Below are positions 10,146 through 18,719 of a DNA stretch of 64,000 bases, piece by piece (the stretch's first letter is position 1; each line of letters starts with the position of its first letter). The DNA is from Pseudomonas sp. ICMP 561 (lineage in GTDB: Bacteria; Pseudomonadota; Gammaproteobacteria; Pseudomonadales; Pseudomonadaceae): the NCBI RefSeq assembly GCF_002699985.1, contig NZ_LKBT01000009.1, forward strand, positions 62,001-126,000, read 5' to 3'. The translations under genes were made by a program, and so were the position numbers. Below the pieces are notes generated by a model. The model made no database searches, was not told the origin of the DNA, and was given only the letters and a program-made list of their open reading frames with translations.

Positions 10146-11687
10146 ATGACTCAAACCAACAACGCTGTGTACACCGATCTGAGCATCGACGACCTGGTCA
10201 AGCAAGCGCTTGCCCGCGGCGAAGGCGAACTTTCCGACACTGGCGCTCTGGTTGTGAGAACAGGCCATCGCACTGGCCGTTCGCCGGTCGATCGTTTCAT
10301 CGTTGAAGAGCCAAGCACTCAGGATGCAATCGCTTGGGGCCCGATCAACCGCAAGTTCCCGGCTGACAAATTCGACGCTTTGTGGGAGCGCGTTCAAGCG
10401 TTCAACAATGCACAAGAGCATTTCGTTTCTCACGTGCATGTAGGCGCTGCTGAAGACCACTACCTTGCTGTGAAAATGACCACTCAGACTGCCTGGCAGA
10501 ACATGTTCGGTCGCTGCCTCTTCATCAACCCGGCTCAGTACAACCCGGCGGGTCGTCAAGAGTGGCAAGTCCTGAACGTTGCCAACTTCGAATGTGTTCC
10601 AGAGCGTGACGGCACCAACTCAGACGGTTGCGTGATCATCAACTTCGCGCAAAAGAAAGTATTGATCGCTGGCATGCGTTACGCCGGTGAGATGAAAAAA
10701 GCCATGTTCTCGGTGCAGAACTTCCTGCTGCCGGCCTCTGACGTGCTGCCAATGCACTGCGCGGCCAACATCGGCGAAGAGGGTGACGTCACGCTGTTCT
10801 TCGGCCTGTCCGGTACCGGCAAAACCACACTGTCTGCTGACGAAAGCCGCTACCTGATCGGTGACGACGAGCACGGCTGGGGTGAAGGCGTGGTGTTCAA
10901 CATCGAAGGCGGTTGCTATGCCAAGTGCATCGACCTCTCCGAGAAGAACGAGCCTGTTATCTGGAAAGCCATCAAGCACGGCGCAGTGCTGGAAAACGTT
11001 GTACTGGACGATACCAAGAAGGCTGATTACGCCGACGGTAGCCTGACCCAGAACAGCCGCGCGGCTTACCCGCTTGAGCACGTTGAAAAGCGCTCCGAGA
11101 AAAACCTCGGTGGCGAGCCAAACGCTGTGATCTTCCTGACCTGCGACCTGACCGGTGTACTGCCGCCAGTGTCGATCCTCAGCGAAGAACAAGCGGCTTA
11201 CCACTTCCTGTCGGGTTACACCGCACTGGTGGGTTCTACTGAAATGGGTTCGGGCAGCGGCATCAAGTCGACGTTCTCCACCTGCTTCGGCGCTCCGTTC
11301 TTCCCGCGTCCGGCTGGCGAATACGCAGAGCTGCTGATCAAGCGTATCCGCGGTTTCGGTTCCAAGGTCTACCTGGTTAACACCGGCTGGACTGGCGGTG
11401 GCTACGGCGTTGGCAAGCGCTTCAACATCCCGACCACCCGTGGCGTGATTGCAGCGATCCAGAGCGGCGCGTTGATCGGTGCTGCCACCGAGCACCTCGA
11501 CACCATCAACCTCGACGTGCCATTGGCCGTACCGGGCGTTGAAACCGGCCTGCTCAACCCACGTAATACCTGGGCTGACAAAGCTGCCTACGACGAAGCC
11601 GCCAAAGCCTTGGCTGGCCTGTTCGTTGAGAACTTCAAGAAGTTCGAAGTAAGCGACGCGATCAAGGCAGCGGGTCCACAGTTGTAA
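10146..11687 (+). CDS. pckA: ATP-dependent phosphoenolpyruvate carboxykinase
   Basis: A 513-residue enzyme colinear with ATP-type PEP carboxykinase, which converts oxaloacetate plus ATP to PEP, CO2 and ADP, the entry step of gluconeogenesis. The kinase-1a P-loop reads [13 protein letters not shown]. The kinase-2/metal site (IGDDEHGW) and oxaloacetate-binding RTGRSP segment are present. It appears monocistronic: a strong intrinsic terminator follows 20 bp after the stop. Confidence 0.97.
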   Translation: MTQTNNAVYTDLSIDDLVKQALARGEGELSDTGALVVRTGHRTGRSPVDRFIVEEPSTQDAIAWGPINRKFPADKFDALWERVQAFNNAQEHFVSHVHVGAAEDHYLAVKMTTQTAWQNMFGRCLFINPAQYNPAGRQEWQVLNVANFECVPERDGTNSDGCVIINFAQKKVLIAGMRYAGEMKKAMFSVQNFLLPASDVLPMHCAANIGEEGDVTLFFGLSGTGKTTLSADESRYLIGDDEHGWGEGVVFNIEGGCYAKCIDLSEKNEPVIWKAIKHGAVLENVVLDDTKKADYADGSLTQNSRAAYPLEHVEKRSEKNLGGEPNAVIFLTCDLTGVLPPVSILSEEQAAYHFLSGYTALVGSTEMGSGSGIKSTFSTCFGAPFFPRPAGEYAELLIKRIRGFGSKVYLVNTGWTGGGYGVGKRFNIPTTRGVIAAIQSGALIGAATEHLDTINLDVPLAVPGVETGLLNPRNTWADKAAYDEAAKALAGLFVENFKKFEVSDAIKAAGPQL

Positions 11688-11707
11688 TACGGACTGGCTG
11701 AACAAGA

Positions 11708-11731
11708 ACCGCCCTTCGGGGCGGTTTTTTT
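11708..11731 (+). terminator. Intrinsic terminator of pckA
   Basis: The stem ACCGCCC-TTCG-GGGCGGT is followed directly by a run of seven T, 20 bp after the pckA stop. Confidence 0.92.
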
Positions 11732-11764
11732 GTGGGTGTGAAAGTGGGGCAGCTCCTTTCCATT

Positions 11765-11896
11765 AGCCAACTCGCAATGGTCCGGACTGAAACGGGATAT
11801 CCCGGTAGGAGCGAATTCATTCGCGAAGGGGGTATTCCTGAAAAATACGTGTGTCTGACACACCACTTTCGCGAATGAATTCGCTCCCACGGGGAT
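11765..11896. repeat. 133-bp direct repeat, left copy, containing a REP pair
   Basis: This 132-bp block, running from AGCCAACTC to CACGGGGAT, is repeated at 12572-12704 in the same orientation with only a few differences. Inside is an inverted pair of the GGAGCGAATTCATTCGCGAA family. The two copies flank the structured RNA element and the small gene at 12298, so that segment sits in a direct-repeat box. Confidence 0.88.
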
Positions 11897-12157
11897 TCGA
11901 TGTCGTTGGTGACATCGTGGTGTCTGGGATGCCGTTGGGTCTTTGCTTTAGGCGGTCCGACACAACAAATGTGACGATTGCGAAGGATCGCTCTCTATCT
12001 CTTGAGTGAAGTTTCCGAGAGAATCCAAACCGCTTGTGCCTGCCAAATCATGGGTCTAGCCTGCCTCCCGTCGCTGCAAAATCAGCGGTCGGGTGTGGAA
12101 ACCCGCATTGACCAGGCACAAGTATCATCAAGTAACTCGACAAACGAAGAGTGCTCT

Positions 12158-12190
12158 ATGGTAGCTGTGTGCGGGCAGACTTCGGTCTGA
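12158..12190 (+). CDS. Possible 10-codon leader peptide
   Basis: ATG at 12158 opens a ten-codon frame (MVAVCGQTSV, then TGA) that lies inside the 5' arm and first hairpin of the structured RNA element. A GAAGAG stretch precedes it. If translated, ribosome movement would open the long stem. It may equally be a chance frame, since the base-pairing alone constrains this sequence. Confidence 0.3.
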   Translation: MVAVCGQTSV

Positions 12191-12236
12191 CCCGGGTGTG
12201 CTTGGTGACCGGTTTTCCACCCCGTACATAGCTGCC
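12160..12236 (+). ncRNA. Structured RNA element (putative cis-regulatory leader)
   Basis: GGTAGCTGTGTGCGGG (12160-12175) pairs with CCCGTACATAGCTGCC (12221-12236) to form a 16-bp stem. The three non-Watson-Crick positions are all G-U pairs on the + strand, so the fold is specific to RNA from this strand. Within it lies a CAGAC-TTCG-GTCTG hairpin (12176-12189) with a UUCG tetraloop, and a weaker GGTG/CACC pairing (12204-12221). It ends 62 bp before the small gene at 12298. I recall similar elements before related Pseudomonas genes but cannot verify that here. Confidence 0.6.
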
Positions 12237-12297
12237 ACCTCTTGCCGTGTGGAAATGGCGAGTGATGGCTCCAGTTGCTCAGATTTGGACCTTCACC

Positions 12298-12507
12298 ATG
12301 CTTAAAAACACTTCTGATTTATCCATCAACCTCGAAGAAAACCTTTCACGTGCCAGCGACCTTCTGCGTTGCGCAGCCGCCACGGCTTATGAATCCAGCG
12401 ATCAACTTTCCGGGCGAAAACGTGATCTGGCATTCTCGGTCATGCATCTGGTCGAGATGGCTCAGGCGTTAGTGGAGCGCTCTTTGGAAGGGGTAGAGGC
12501 GAGGTAG
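12298..12507 (+). CDS. Small DUF3077/DUF6124-like protein
   Basis: A 69-residue acidic, all-helical-looking protein: NLEENLSRASDLLRCAAATA then RKRDLAFSVMHLVEMAQALVE. The pattern of an early (C)-A-A-x-T-A helix followed by a D-x-A-F-S-V-x-H-L-V-E-M-A helix resembles small Pseudomonas proteins classed as DUF3077 or DUF6124, whose function is unknown. I start at ATG 12298; upstream alternatives lengthen it without added similarity. It lies downstream of the structured RNA and inside a direct-repeat box. Confidence 0.65.
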   Translation: MLKNTSDLSINLEENLSRASDLLRCAAATAYESSDQLSGRKRDLAFSVMHLVEMAQALVERSLEGVEAR

Positions 12508-12571
12508 AGGCTGGATGAACCAAGCGGGCAAAGTCCTGCGGGTTTGAAAGCGGAGCGGGTTTGCTTTGATC

Positions 12572-12704
12572 AGCCAACTCACAATGGTCCGGACTGCAAC
12601 GGGATATCCCGGTAGGAGCGAATTCATTCGCGAAGGGGGTTCGTCCTGAAAAATACTTGTGTCTGACACACCGCTTTCGCGAATGAATTCGCTCCCACGG
12701 GGAT
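12572..12704. repeat. 133-bp direct repeat, right copy, containing a REP pair
   Basis: Same-orientation partner of 11765-11896, again holding the inverted GGTAGGAGCGAATTCATTCG arms. The rest of the 12508-12876 gap holds nothing else I recognise apart from a terminator. Confidence 0.88.
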
Positions 12705-12821
12705 CTGGTGTTGTCTGCTCAAGTGTGGGCTCATGGACGCAGTCGTAACTGCTGCCTAGAGTGAGCGTTTACTTGAATGCCGAGACTCACTGACCGCACT
12801 AACACAGTAAATGTGAGTTTG

Positions 12822-12849
12822 CAAAAAAAACCGCCCATAAGGGCGGTTT
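12822..12849 (-). terminator. Intrinsic terminator of the minus-strand hydrolase gene
   Basis: Read on the minus strand, AAACCGCCC-TTAT-GGGCGGTTT is followed by a T run, 28 bp beyond the stop at 12877. Confidence 0.88.
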
Positions 12850-12876
12850 CAAAATCAAGCCAGATGACTAAGCTTA

Positions 12877-14007
12877 TTAGTGAATATCTTTATAAGCCTC
12901 ATTACCTTTAACCAGCGATGCTGCCAAGCCCGGTTGTGGCGTGAATGTTTTACCCGTTAATGACGAAAAGTGTGTGCCCTTATCGCCATGGCTCACCTTA
13001 CGTTCATCTTTGTTTTGCTCGGTCAGGCCGGTGTAGGTGAACTTGCGCATCGCGGTAAAGGCTGCTTCGTGCATGACAATACTTTGATGCAGAGCGCTGA
13101 CCTTTGCAGGCGACAGGCCCAGTTTTTTGTTCAGCGGAGCACCCCAGCGAGTCAGGCAGACTTCTGCGAAATGCCTGACCAACTGGCCCGCTTCCGTTAG
13201 CGAACCGGGACCATCGGAGCCTTTGAGGGATGCGTTACCCACCAGCGTCGCGTGACGCCCAGCCATTGGAAAGATGCTTACTTTGGTAGCGGGATCGGTC
13301 TTGGGAATAACGCACGAGAAGCCTTTGGATCGTTCGTCCCGAGCGAAAAAGCCGACGTATTCTTTAACGTTTTTCCCGAGCGCAACCTTCTCAAGCTGGA
13401 AGTTCAAAGGGCCCGGAACCGGATCAACCGCGAAAATATTGACCGGGATATGACGTAGAGCCGGATCACCCGCCATGGCATTCGCCAGCATGTGGCAGCT
13501 GACACCGCCACGGCTCCAGCCGACCAGGTTGACTTGAGTCGGTATCAGCCCGCCTTTGCGGAAGATCTTGATGATCTTTTCCTGCAGATCTTGCGGTGTA
13601 ACCTTGCGGTCGCCGTAGTCATAGTGGCGCCACAGCCAGGACGATGGCTCTTGTACATCCTGGATCGGCAGCCCGGCGGCTTTCAACCGCTTGTACTCGG
13701 CTTCGGTCAGTTTGGTCCGCTTCCAGTCGGCCTTACCTTTGATGAGGTTGATCGCATGCTGCACATTTTCGTACCAGCCCTTACCAAACGCGGTTCCGGT
13801 CCAGCCGTAACCCTTGGGCTCAGTGAACAATTCATCGGCTTGTAAGTTGCCACTGCCAGGACCATCAATCACGACCCAGTCGGCGAACTCTCTATTGTTC
13901 ATATTACTGGCCAACGTTGCGATTAACTCACCATTCCAGTAGTTATTATTCAACGTGTCATATTTGGTGGAGCCTGTGCCGCAAAAGAAAATCGTAAATA
14001 CACTCAT
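12877..14007 (-). CDS. Alpha/beta hydrolase, putative Tle/DUF2235-like lipase effector
   Basis: A 376-residue protein without a signal peptide. It starts with a hydrophobic strand ending in FFCGTGST. The nucleophile elbow is GWSRG with Ser165, the likely acid is Asp195 (FAVDPVPGP), and the likely base is His252 (GRHATLV). The GxSRG elbow with FxVDPV downstream resembles the DUF2235 and type VI lipase effector (Tle) group. No vgrG, adaptor or obvious immunity gene is next to it, so effector status is inference. It is monocistronic with its own terminator. Confidence 0.6.
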   Translation of the reverse strand: MSVFTIFFCGTGSTKYDTLNNNYWNGELIATLASNMNNREFADWVVIDGPGSGNLQADELFTEPKGYGWTGTAFGKGWYENVQHAINLIKGKADWKRTKLTEAEYKRLKAAGLPIQDVQEPSSWLWRHYDYGDRKVTPQDLQEKIIKIFRKGGLIPTQVNLVGWSRGGVSCHMLANAMAGDPALRHIPVNIFAVDPVPGPLNFQLEKVALGKNVKEYVGFFARDERSKGFSCVIPKTDPATKVSIFPMAGRHATLVGNASLKGSDGPGSLTEAGQLVRHFAEVCLTRWGAPLNKKLGLSPAKVSALHQSIVMHEAAFTAMRKFTYTGLTEQNKDERKVSHGDKGTHFSSLTGKTFTPQPGLAASLVKGNEAYKDIH

Positions 14008-14205
14008 GAGAAACCTCCGTGTTTTGATGAGTACGGAGCAGACTAGATGAGTAGGTTTGCTTTTGCCTGGGGAGGGTTGTTACTTGGTGTTATTGGCTAT
14101 GTTTTGTGAGCGAATATCTCGTCGATAATTCGTTTTTAACGGAACACGATACTAACCACTTCGCGGATGCGGTGTTTATGTGCCTACAAGCCTGCTCTTG
14201 ATCTT

Positions 14206-14295
14206 GTAGGACTGGCTTTAGCCGGGACGACGTTGTGACATTCACTGAATCTCTTTCGCCAGAAATATCGCCCTCCCGGCTAAAGCCGGTCCTAC
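14206..14295. repeat. REP-type inverted repeat pair, GTAGGACTGGCTTTAGCC family
   Basis: Arms GTAGGACTGGCTTTAGCCGG and CCGGCTAAAGCCGGTCCTAC are about 50 bp apart. It is the only structure I see in the 400-bp gap at 14008-14408; the remainder is AT-richer spacer without a recognisable gene. Confidence 0.85.
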
Positions 14296-14408
14296 AGGTC
14301 CATCATGAGCGCGCGATCATCGCCAACCTGTGGGAGCGTTTTTGATTTTGGGGCGTGGGTGTCACATGACGCAAAGCGCCTTGAAGGAATGGACCTTGTT
14401 TCAGCGTT

Positions 14409-15224
14409 TTACCCCGCCTCAAACGTCCTGTTAGCTTCGCAATAGCGTTCCTGAGTCTGTTTGCTTTGTTCATCCCGGTCTCTGGCAGCGCGTTTGGTCC
14501 ACTCCTGACAGGACTCCTTGAAGAACACGACAGCGGCGCGGCGGCACTCGCGATTTTCGACGCTGCCTTTGCTGAAGTTCATGCACACACTGCTGTTTTC
14601 GATGTGGTTGTTGAACACCCGAAAATCGGCGTGATAGCGGCTGCGACTGTCCACAGCCCTGAAGCTGACGCTGGCAATGCTGAAAGGTTTGGTCGGGCGT
14701 TCGGTGTTGGAGCGGGCGATGTCGGATTTGTAGTCCGCCATGTACCTGGATGACACCATGCCTTTGGCCGGTTCTCGCTCAGCAGCCTTTGGGACCTGGC
14801 CAAAGCGGCAGTTGAGGACCGTTTCGTCGATCACGTTGCCGTTCTTCATGCACTCGTCCAGAGGCTGGACGCCTGGCGCTGGCAATTCCCGTCGGACCAC
14901 ATTGGGTCCGATGTAAGGTTCCGGAGCCTGGGCTGCAACAGGCTGTGGCGCAGACGGTATCAAGGCCTGCGGCGGTTGTTCTGCGGTGGGTAGAGGTTTT
15001 TCAATCAAAGGCTGAGCTTGAGGTTTCGTACGGGGAAACAGCAGGTATCCGGCAAACACCGCAAGCGCCAGCACTATCAGCCATTTTGAATAGCCGGTGC
15101 CTTTGGGCCGACGCTCATGCCTGCGTTTGCGCGGATGAGCGCCCAATACAACGTCAACCTTGCCAGGTGTCAGGCGCTGGATGTGTGTAGATCCATCGTC
15201 GTTTGGCTGTTTGCTGGATTCCAT
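14409..15224 (-). CDS. Unknown single-pass membrane protein
   Basis: A 271-residue protein I do not recognise. A basic N-terminus (HPRKRRHERRPKG) is followed by one membrane helix (KWLIVLALAVFAGYLLFP, about 47-64), a proline/alanine-rich linker (about 65-105), and a soluble C-terminal part containing several cysteines that would be periplasmic. The C-terminal segment RYHADFRVFNNHIENSSVC looks like a small beta domain. It is monocistronic between the hydrolase and a divergent helicase gene. Confidence 0.6.
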   Translation of the reverse strand: MESSKQPNDDGSTHIQRLTPGKVDVVLGAHPRKRRHERRPKGTGYSKWLIVLALAVFAGYLLFPRTKPQAQPLIEKPLPTAEQPPQALIPSAPQPVAAQAPEPYIGPNVVRRELPAPGVQPLDECMKNGNVIDETVLNCRFGQVPKAAEREPAKGMVSSRYMADYKSDIARSNTERPTKPFSIASVSFRAVDSRSRYHADFRVFNNHIENSSVCMNFSKGSVENRECRRAAVVFFKESCQEWTKRAARDRDEQSKQTQERYCEANRTFEAG

Positions 15225-15393
15225 TCCCTGTTTCCTTCGCCTTTGGCAAAGCTGCGTGTGATGGCGAAGGTTAAACCTTGTAAATAGCCTTTTGCTAGTA
15301 GTGCTTGTCTGTATCCTTATTCATTTTTGTAATGCTTTGGTTGTTTTCTGACCAGGCTGACCGCGCTAAGGTCTCGCACCTTGGTCGAGGTCA

Positions 15394-17346
15394 ATGGAGT
15401 GGCAGCTTATGTACAAGCGTCTTGAACAGGTTTTCGGGTATTCAGAGTTTCGTCCGGGGCAGGAAGCCGCTATCAGTGCCGTGTTAGCGGGGCGCTCTGC
15501 GGCGGCTATTTTCCCGACAGGGTCGGGCAAGTCGTTGTGTTATCAACTGCCTGCGCTGATGCTTCCGCATCTGACACTGGTGGTTTCGCCGTTGCTGGCG
15601 CTGATACAGGATCAATTGGCATTTCTGCAGCGCCACGGTATTTCGGCAGCCAGCATTGATTCAGCACAGAGTCGTGATGACGTTTCACAGGTCATGGCCC
15701 GGGCGCGCTCAGGTGAGCTGAAGATCCTGATGATTTCCGTTGAGCGATTGAAGAATGAGCGCTTTCGCCACTTTATCTCGCAGGTGCCGATCTCGTTATT
15801 AGTGGTCGACGAGGCTCACTGTATCTCTGAGTGGGGCCATAACTTTCGGCCCGACTATCTCAAGCTGCCGGACTACCAGCGCGAATTCAATATCCCTCAG
15901 GCGCTGCTCCTCACTGCTACCGCCACGCCGCAGGTCATTGACGACATGCAGGCCAAGTTCGCCATCGAGCCGCAGGATGTGGTCATCACAGGGTTCTATC
16001 GCTCCAACCTGAATCTGTGGGTCGAACCTGTGACCGGGTGGGACAAACGGCGCCGACTGGTGGAGTGGCTGGGCGCCAAGCCCGATCAGCCGACTATCGT
16101 CTACGTCACGCTGCAGAAAACCGCCGAGTACACCGCTGCGCACCTGGCGCAGAACGGCATTGCGGCCAGTGCTTATCACGCAGGGTTGCCCCACGATCAG
16201 CGCGAGTCTATCCAGCAGCAGTTCATGGACGGCCAGCTCAATTGCATTGTGGCAACCATTGCGTTCGGCATGGGCATCGACAAGAGCGATATCCGCAACG
16301 TGGTGCATTTCGATCTGCCCAAATCCATTGAGAACTACAGCCAGGAAATCGGCCGCGCCGGGCGTGACGGCGCCCCGTCTGATTGCCTTGTGTTAGCCAA
16401 TCGCGACAGCCTCAATGTGCTGGAAAACTTCGTTTACGGCGATACGCCGGAGTTGTTCGGCATTCGTTATGTCCTTGAAGATTTACTGGATGCCGGTCCG
16501 CAAGGGCAGTGGGAATTTCTGCTTGGACCATTGGCGGAGCAGGCCAATATTCGCCAACTGCCGCTGAAAACCTTGTTGGTGCAACTGGAGTTGCGCGGCA
16601 TTATCGCGCCGCGCTATGCCTATTTCGCGGAATACCGCTTCAAGTTCCTGATCGAGCCGGAGGCGCTGGTGCAGCGTTTCGAAGGGGAGCGTCGGCAGTT
16701 TGTCGAGGCTTTGGTTGCGACGTCCACACGGGCGCGAACCTGGGCGACGGTGGATTTCGATGCGATGTATCAGCAGTATCAGGCCGAGCGTGGACGGGTG
16801 GTAACAGCGCTGGACTATTTTCAGGAGAAAGGCTGGATCGAGCTGGAAAGCAAGCAGATGACTGAGGTCTACAGCCTGCTGGTTACCGATTTTGATGCTG
16901 AGGCGCTTAGTGTCGAGCTGCATGAGTACTTCAGCGAGCATGAGACCTCGGAAGTCAAGCGGATCCACGCGATGCTTGAACTGTTCGCCAGTGAGCAATG
17001 CTTAAGCAGTCGGCTGGCGGATTACTTCGGTGATCACAAGGCGCCACGCCGCTGCGGGCACTGCTCAGTCTGTACCGGGCATGTCGCGCGGTTGCCGGAG
17101 CCTCCTGCGTTGGCACCGCTGGAAGCGCAGAGCTTCGAACAGCTGTGCGGTGCGTTTATCCTCAAGCATCAGGAGTACAGAGACCATGTTCCGAGTGCCG
17201 ATTGCGTGACTCGATTCCTGTGTGGCATCAGCGTGCCGTTGTTCACCAAACTCAAAGCGCGAGGGATACCGGGCTTTGGTCAGCTGGAGGATTATCCGTA
17301 TGCGGCGGTGAGGGATTGGGTGCGGGTTAATATCCACTCTGAATAG
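15394..17346 (+). CDS. RecQ-type ATP-dependent DNA helicase
   Basis: A 650-residue superfamily-2 helicase. Motif I is FPTGSGKSLCYQLPAL (about 41-56), motif II VVDEAHCISEWGHNFRPDY, motif III TATATP, and motif VI has QEIGRAGRDG. The middle region contains a small Cys cluster (CGHCSVC, about 553-559), as in the RecQ zinc-binding domain, but the protein is not the standard RecQ in its C-terminal half and no HRDC domain is evident. It is probably a RecQ paralogue in DNA repair. A GAGG ribosome-binding site supports the ATG at 15394. Confidence 0.85.
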   Translation: MEWQLMYKRLEQVFGYSEFRPGQEAAISAVLAGRSAAAIFPTGSGKSLCYQLPALMLPHLTLVVSPLLALIQDQLAFLQRHGISAASIDSAQSRDDVSQVMARARSGELKILMISVERLKNERFRHFISQVPISLLVVDEAHCISEWGHNFRPDYLKLPDYQREFNIPQALLLTATATPQVIDDMQAKFAIEPQDVVITGFYRSNLNLWVEPVTGWDKRRRLVEWLGAKPDQPTIVYVTLQKTAEYTAAHLAQNGIAASAYHAGLPHDQRESIQQQFMDGQLNCIVATIAFGMGIDKSDIRNVVHFDLPKSIENYSQEIGRAGRDGAPSDCLVLANRDSLNVLENFVYGDTPELFGIRYVLEDLLDAGPQGQWEFLLGPLAEQANIRQLPLKTLLVQLELRGIIAPRYAYFAEYRFKFLIEPEALVQRFEGERRQFVEALVATSTRARTWATVDFDAMYQQYQAERGRVVTALDYFQEKGWIELESKQMTEVYSLLVTDFDAEALSVELHEYFSEHETSEVKRIHAMLELFASEQCLSSRLADYFGDHKAPRRCGHCSVCTGHVARLPEPPALAPLEAQSFEQLCGAFILKHQEYRDHVPSADCVTRFLCGISVPLFTKLKARGIPGFGQLEDYPYAAVRDWVRVNIHSE

Positions 17347-17348
17347 TT

Positions 17349-17419
17349 GTAGGAGCTGCCGAAGGCTGCGAGCGCGGTGTGTCAGACAAACAGTCTTCGC
17401 AGCCTTCGGCAGCTCCTAC
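17349..17419. repeat. REP-type inverted repeat pair, GTAGGAGCTGCCGAAGGCTG family
   Basis: Inverted arms GTAGGAGCTGCCGAAGGCTG and CAGCCTTCGGCAGCTCCTAC are separated by about 30 bp, starting 3 bp after the helicase stop. Further copies are at 18609-18680 and 35200-35268. The upstream part of the next gene's frame runs into this repeat and is not coding. Confidence 0.88.
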
Positions 17420-17447
17420 AGATGCCAACTTACGACAAGAGAACTCC

Positions 17448-17879
17448 ATGACCAACACAACCCCGCAACGCGCCAACTACTGTCACTTCCAGCCCATCAC
17501 CACGCGTTGGCACGACAACGATATCTACGGCCATGTGAACAACGTGACCTATTACAGCTTTTTCGACAGCACAGTGAATACCTACCTGATCGAGCGCGGT
17601 GGGCTGGATATTCATGACGGTTCGGTGGTGGGCTTTGTGGTGAGTTCGTCGTGCGATTACTTTGCGTCGATTGCCTATCCCGATCTGATCGAGGTCGGCT
17701 TGCGGGTTGCGAAGTTGGGCAACAGCTCCGTGCAGTATGAGTTGGCGGTGTTCAAGGCTGGGGAAGATGAGGCTTGTGCGGCGGGGCGCTTTGTTCACGT
17801 GTTTGTAGATCGGGGGTCCAATCTGCCGGTATCCATACCTGACACGCTGCGCGAGGCGTTGCAGGTTTTAGTGGTCTGA
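17448..17879 (+). CDS. YbgC/FadM-type hotdog acyl-CoA thioesterase
   Basis: A 143-residue protein with the 4-hydroxybenzoyl-CoA thioesterase pattern: TRWHDNDIYGHVNNVTYYSFFDS near residues 18-40 carries the Asp and the GHVNN turn of the active site. Such enzymes hydrolyse acyl-CoA or acyl-ACP in the cytoplasm; the substrate is not defined by sequence. I chose the ATG at 17448 (MTNTTPQRAN) because the longer frame passes through a REP element. Confidence 0.88.
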   Translation: MTNTTPQRANYCHFQPITTRWHDNDIYGHVNNVTYYSFFDSTVNTYLIERGGLDIHDGSVVGFVVSSSCDYFASIAYPDLIEVGLRVAKLGNSSVQYELAVFKAGEDEACAAGRFVHVFVDRGSNLPVSIPDTLREALQVLVV

Positions 17880-17885
17880 AAACAA

Positions 17886-17912
17886 CACTGGCCGCTTCAT
17901 GGGCGGCCAGTG
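17886..17912. terminator. Bidirectional terminator hairpin between convergent genes
   Basis: CACTGGCCGC and GCGGCCAGTG form a perfect 10-bp stem with a 7-base loop between the thioesterase stop and the convergent glycine-zipper gene. T-richness on the plus side is modest. Confidence 0.65.
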
Positions 17913-17936
17913 TGTTTGTCAGGGCAAACACTTCAC

Positions 17937-18398
17937 TTAACGGTGACGGTAGTGGTGTTTGTTTTTACGGTGGCCATGAGCGTGTCCGCGCGGACCACGG
18001 TCACCGCGATAGCGACGGTTATCACGATCATCGGCGCGGCTTTCGTTGCCCATATAGTTACCCAGTGCGCCACCAGCACCGCCACCTGCGGCTGCGCCCA
18101 CCAGGCTACCCGTGCTGCCGCCCACGCTACGACCAATCACGTTACCGCCCGCAGCGCCCAGACCGCCGCCAATGGCTGCTTCTGTACGGCTGCGACGGTC
18201 GGCACCGACGGCTGCGCCACCTGCGCCACCCAGGCCTGCGCCAATCGCTGCACCTGTGTTGCCGCCCAGTTGTTGGCCGACAACGGAACCGAGTACCCCA
18301 CCCAATGCACCGCCCACACCCGACTCAACCGTACCGCCTGCTGAGGCGAGACCACTGGCCAGAGTGAGTGACAACAACAGAATCGAGGAATACTTCAT
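17937..18398 (-). CDS. Secreted or outer-membrane glycine-zipper protein
   Basis: A 153-residue protein with a 20-residue signal peptide (MKYSSILLLSLTLASGLASA). A long Gly/Ala run with repeating GGxxGxxxGxxxG spacing (about 21-112) is typical of glycine-zipper membrane segments. The charged tail ends in a His/Arg/Lys-rich stretch. The signal peptide and a GAGG ribosome-binding site fix the start at 18398. No specific function can be given; such proteins are often envelope-associated. Confidence 0.78.
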   Translation of the reverse strand: MKYSSILLLSLTLASGLASAGGTVESGVGGALGGVLGSVVGQQLGGNTGAAIGAGLGGAGGAAVGADRRSRTEAAIGGGLGAAGGNVIGRSVGGSTGSLVGAAAGGGAGGALGNYMGNESRADDRDNRRYRGDRGPRGHAHGHRKNKHHYRHR

Positions 18399-18557
18399 GC
18401 AATGAACCTCAAAGGGATGACGGCGCCGATGCTGAGGTCCTGCCGAGATTGTGGCAACGCAAATCCGACGAGTAACACGACTGGTACACAAATAGCTAAG
18501 TTACTGTTTTTGTTAAGGAACTTAAGTGGTTTTTGACAGTCTGAGCTTACTTGATCA

Positions 18558-18590
18558 AGGCCCGTTTCTCTCGAAACGGGCCTTTTTTTG
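18558..18590 (+). terminator. Orphan plus-strand intrinsic terminator
   Basis: AAGGCCCGTTTC-TCTC-GAAACGGGCCTT followed by a T run is an excellent terminator for plus-strand RNA, yet no plus-strand gene lies upstream: the nearest is the divergent minus-strand gene starting at 18398. It may end a short unannotated transcript or act on the minus strand. The 18399-18719 gap otherwise holds only a REP pair. Confidence 0.7.
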
Positions 18591-18608
18591 TGCGTTTAAA
18601 AAGCTTCT

Positions 18609-18680
18609 GTAGGAGCTGCCGCAGGCTGCGATTGCATCATCACTGACACAACGGGATTCGCAGCCTGCGGCAGCTCCTAC
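18609..18680. repeat. REP-type inverted repeat pair, GTAGGAGCTGCCGCAGGCTG variant
   Basis: Inverted arms of the GTAGGAGCTGCC family, with a CGCAGGCTG variant on both sides. The compensating change in the two arms preserves the pairing. Confidence 0.87.
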
Positions 18681-18719
18681 AGAGGTAGTGTGTTCCTCTG
18701 GGATCAGGCTAAACCCTGA

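Noticed and set aside
10620..11705. A 361-codon frame antisense to pckA
   Set aside because: Fully inside a highly conserved gene on the other strand, with no recognisable domain.
17379..17447. A GTG-initiated 23-codon extension of the thioesterase at 17448
   Set aside because: It lies in the REP arm and adds no family similarity.
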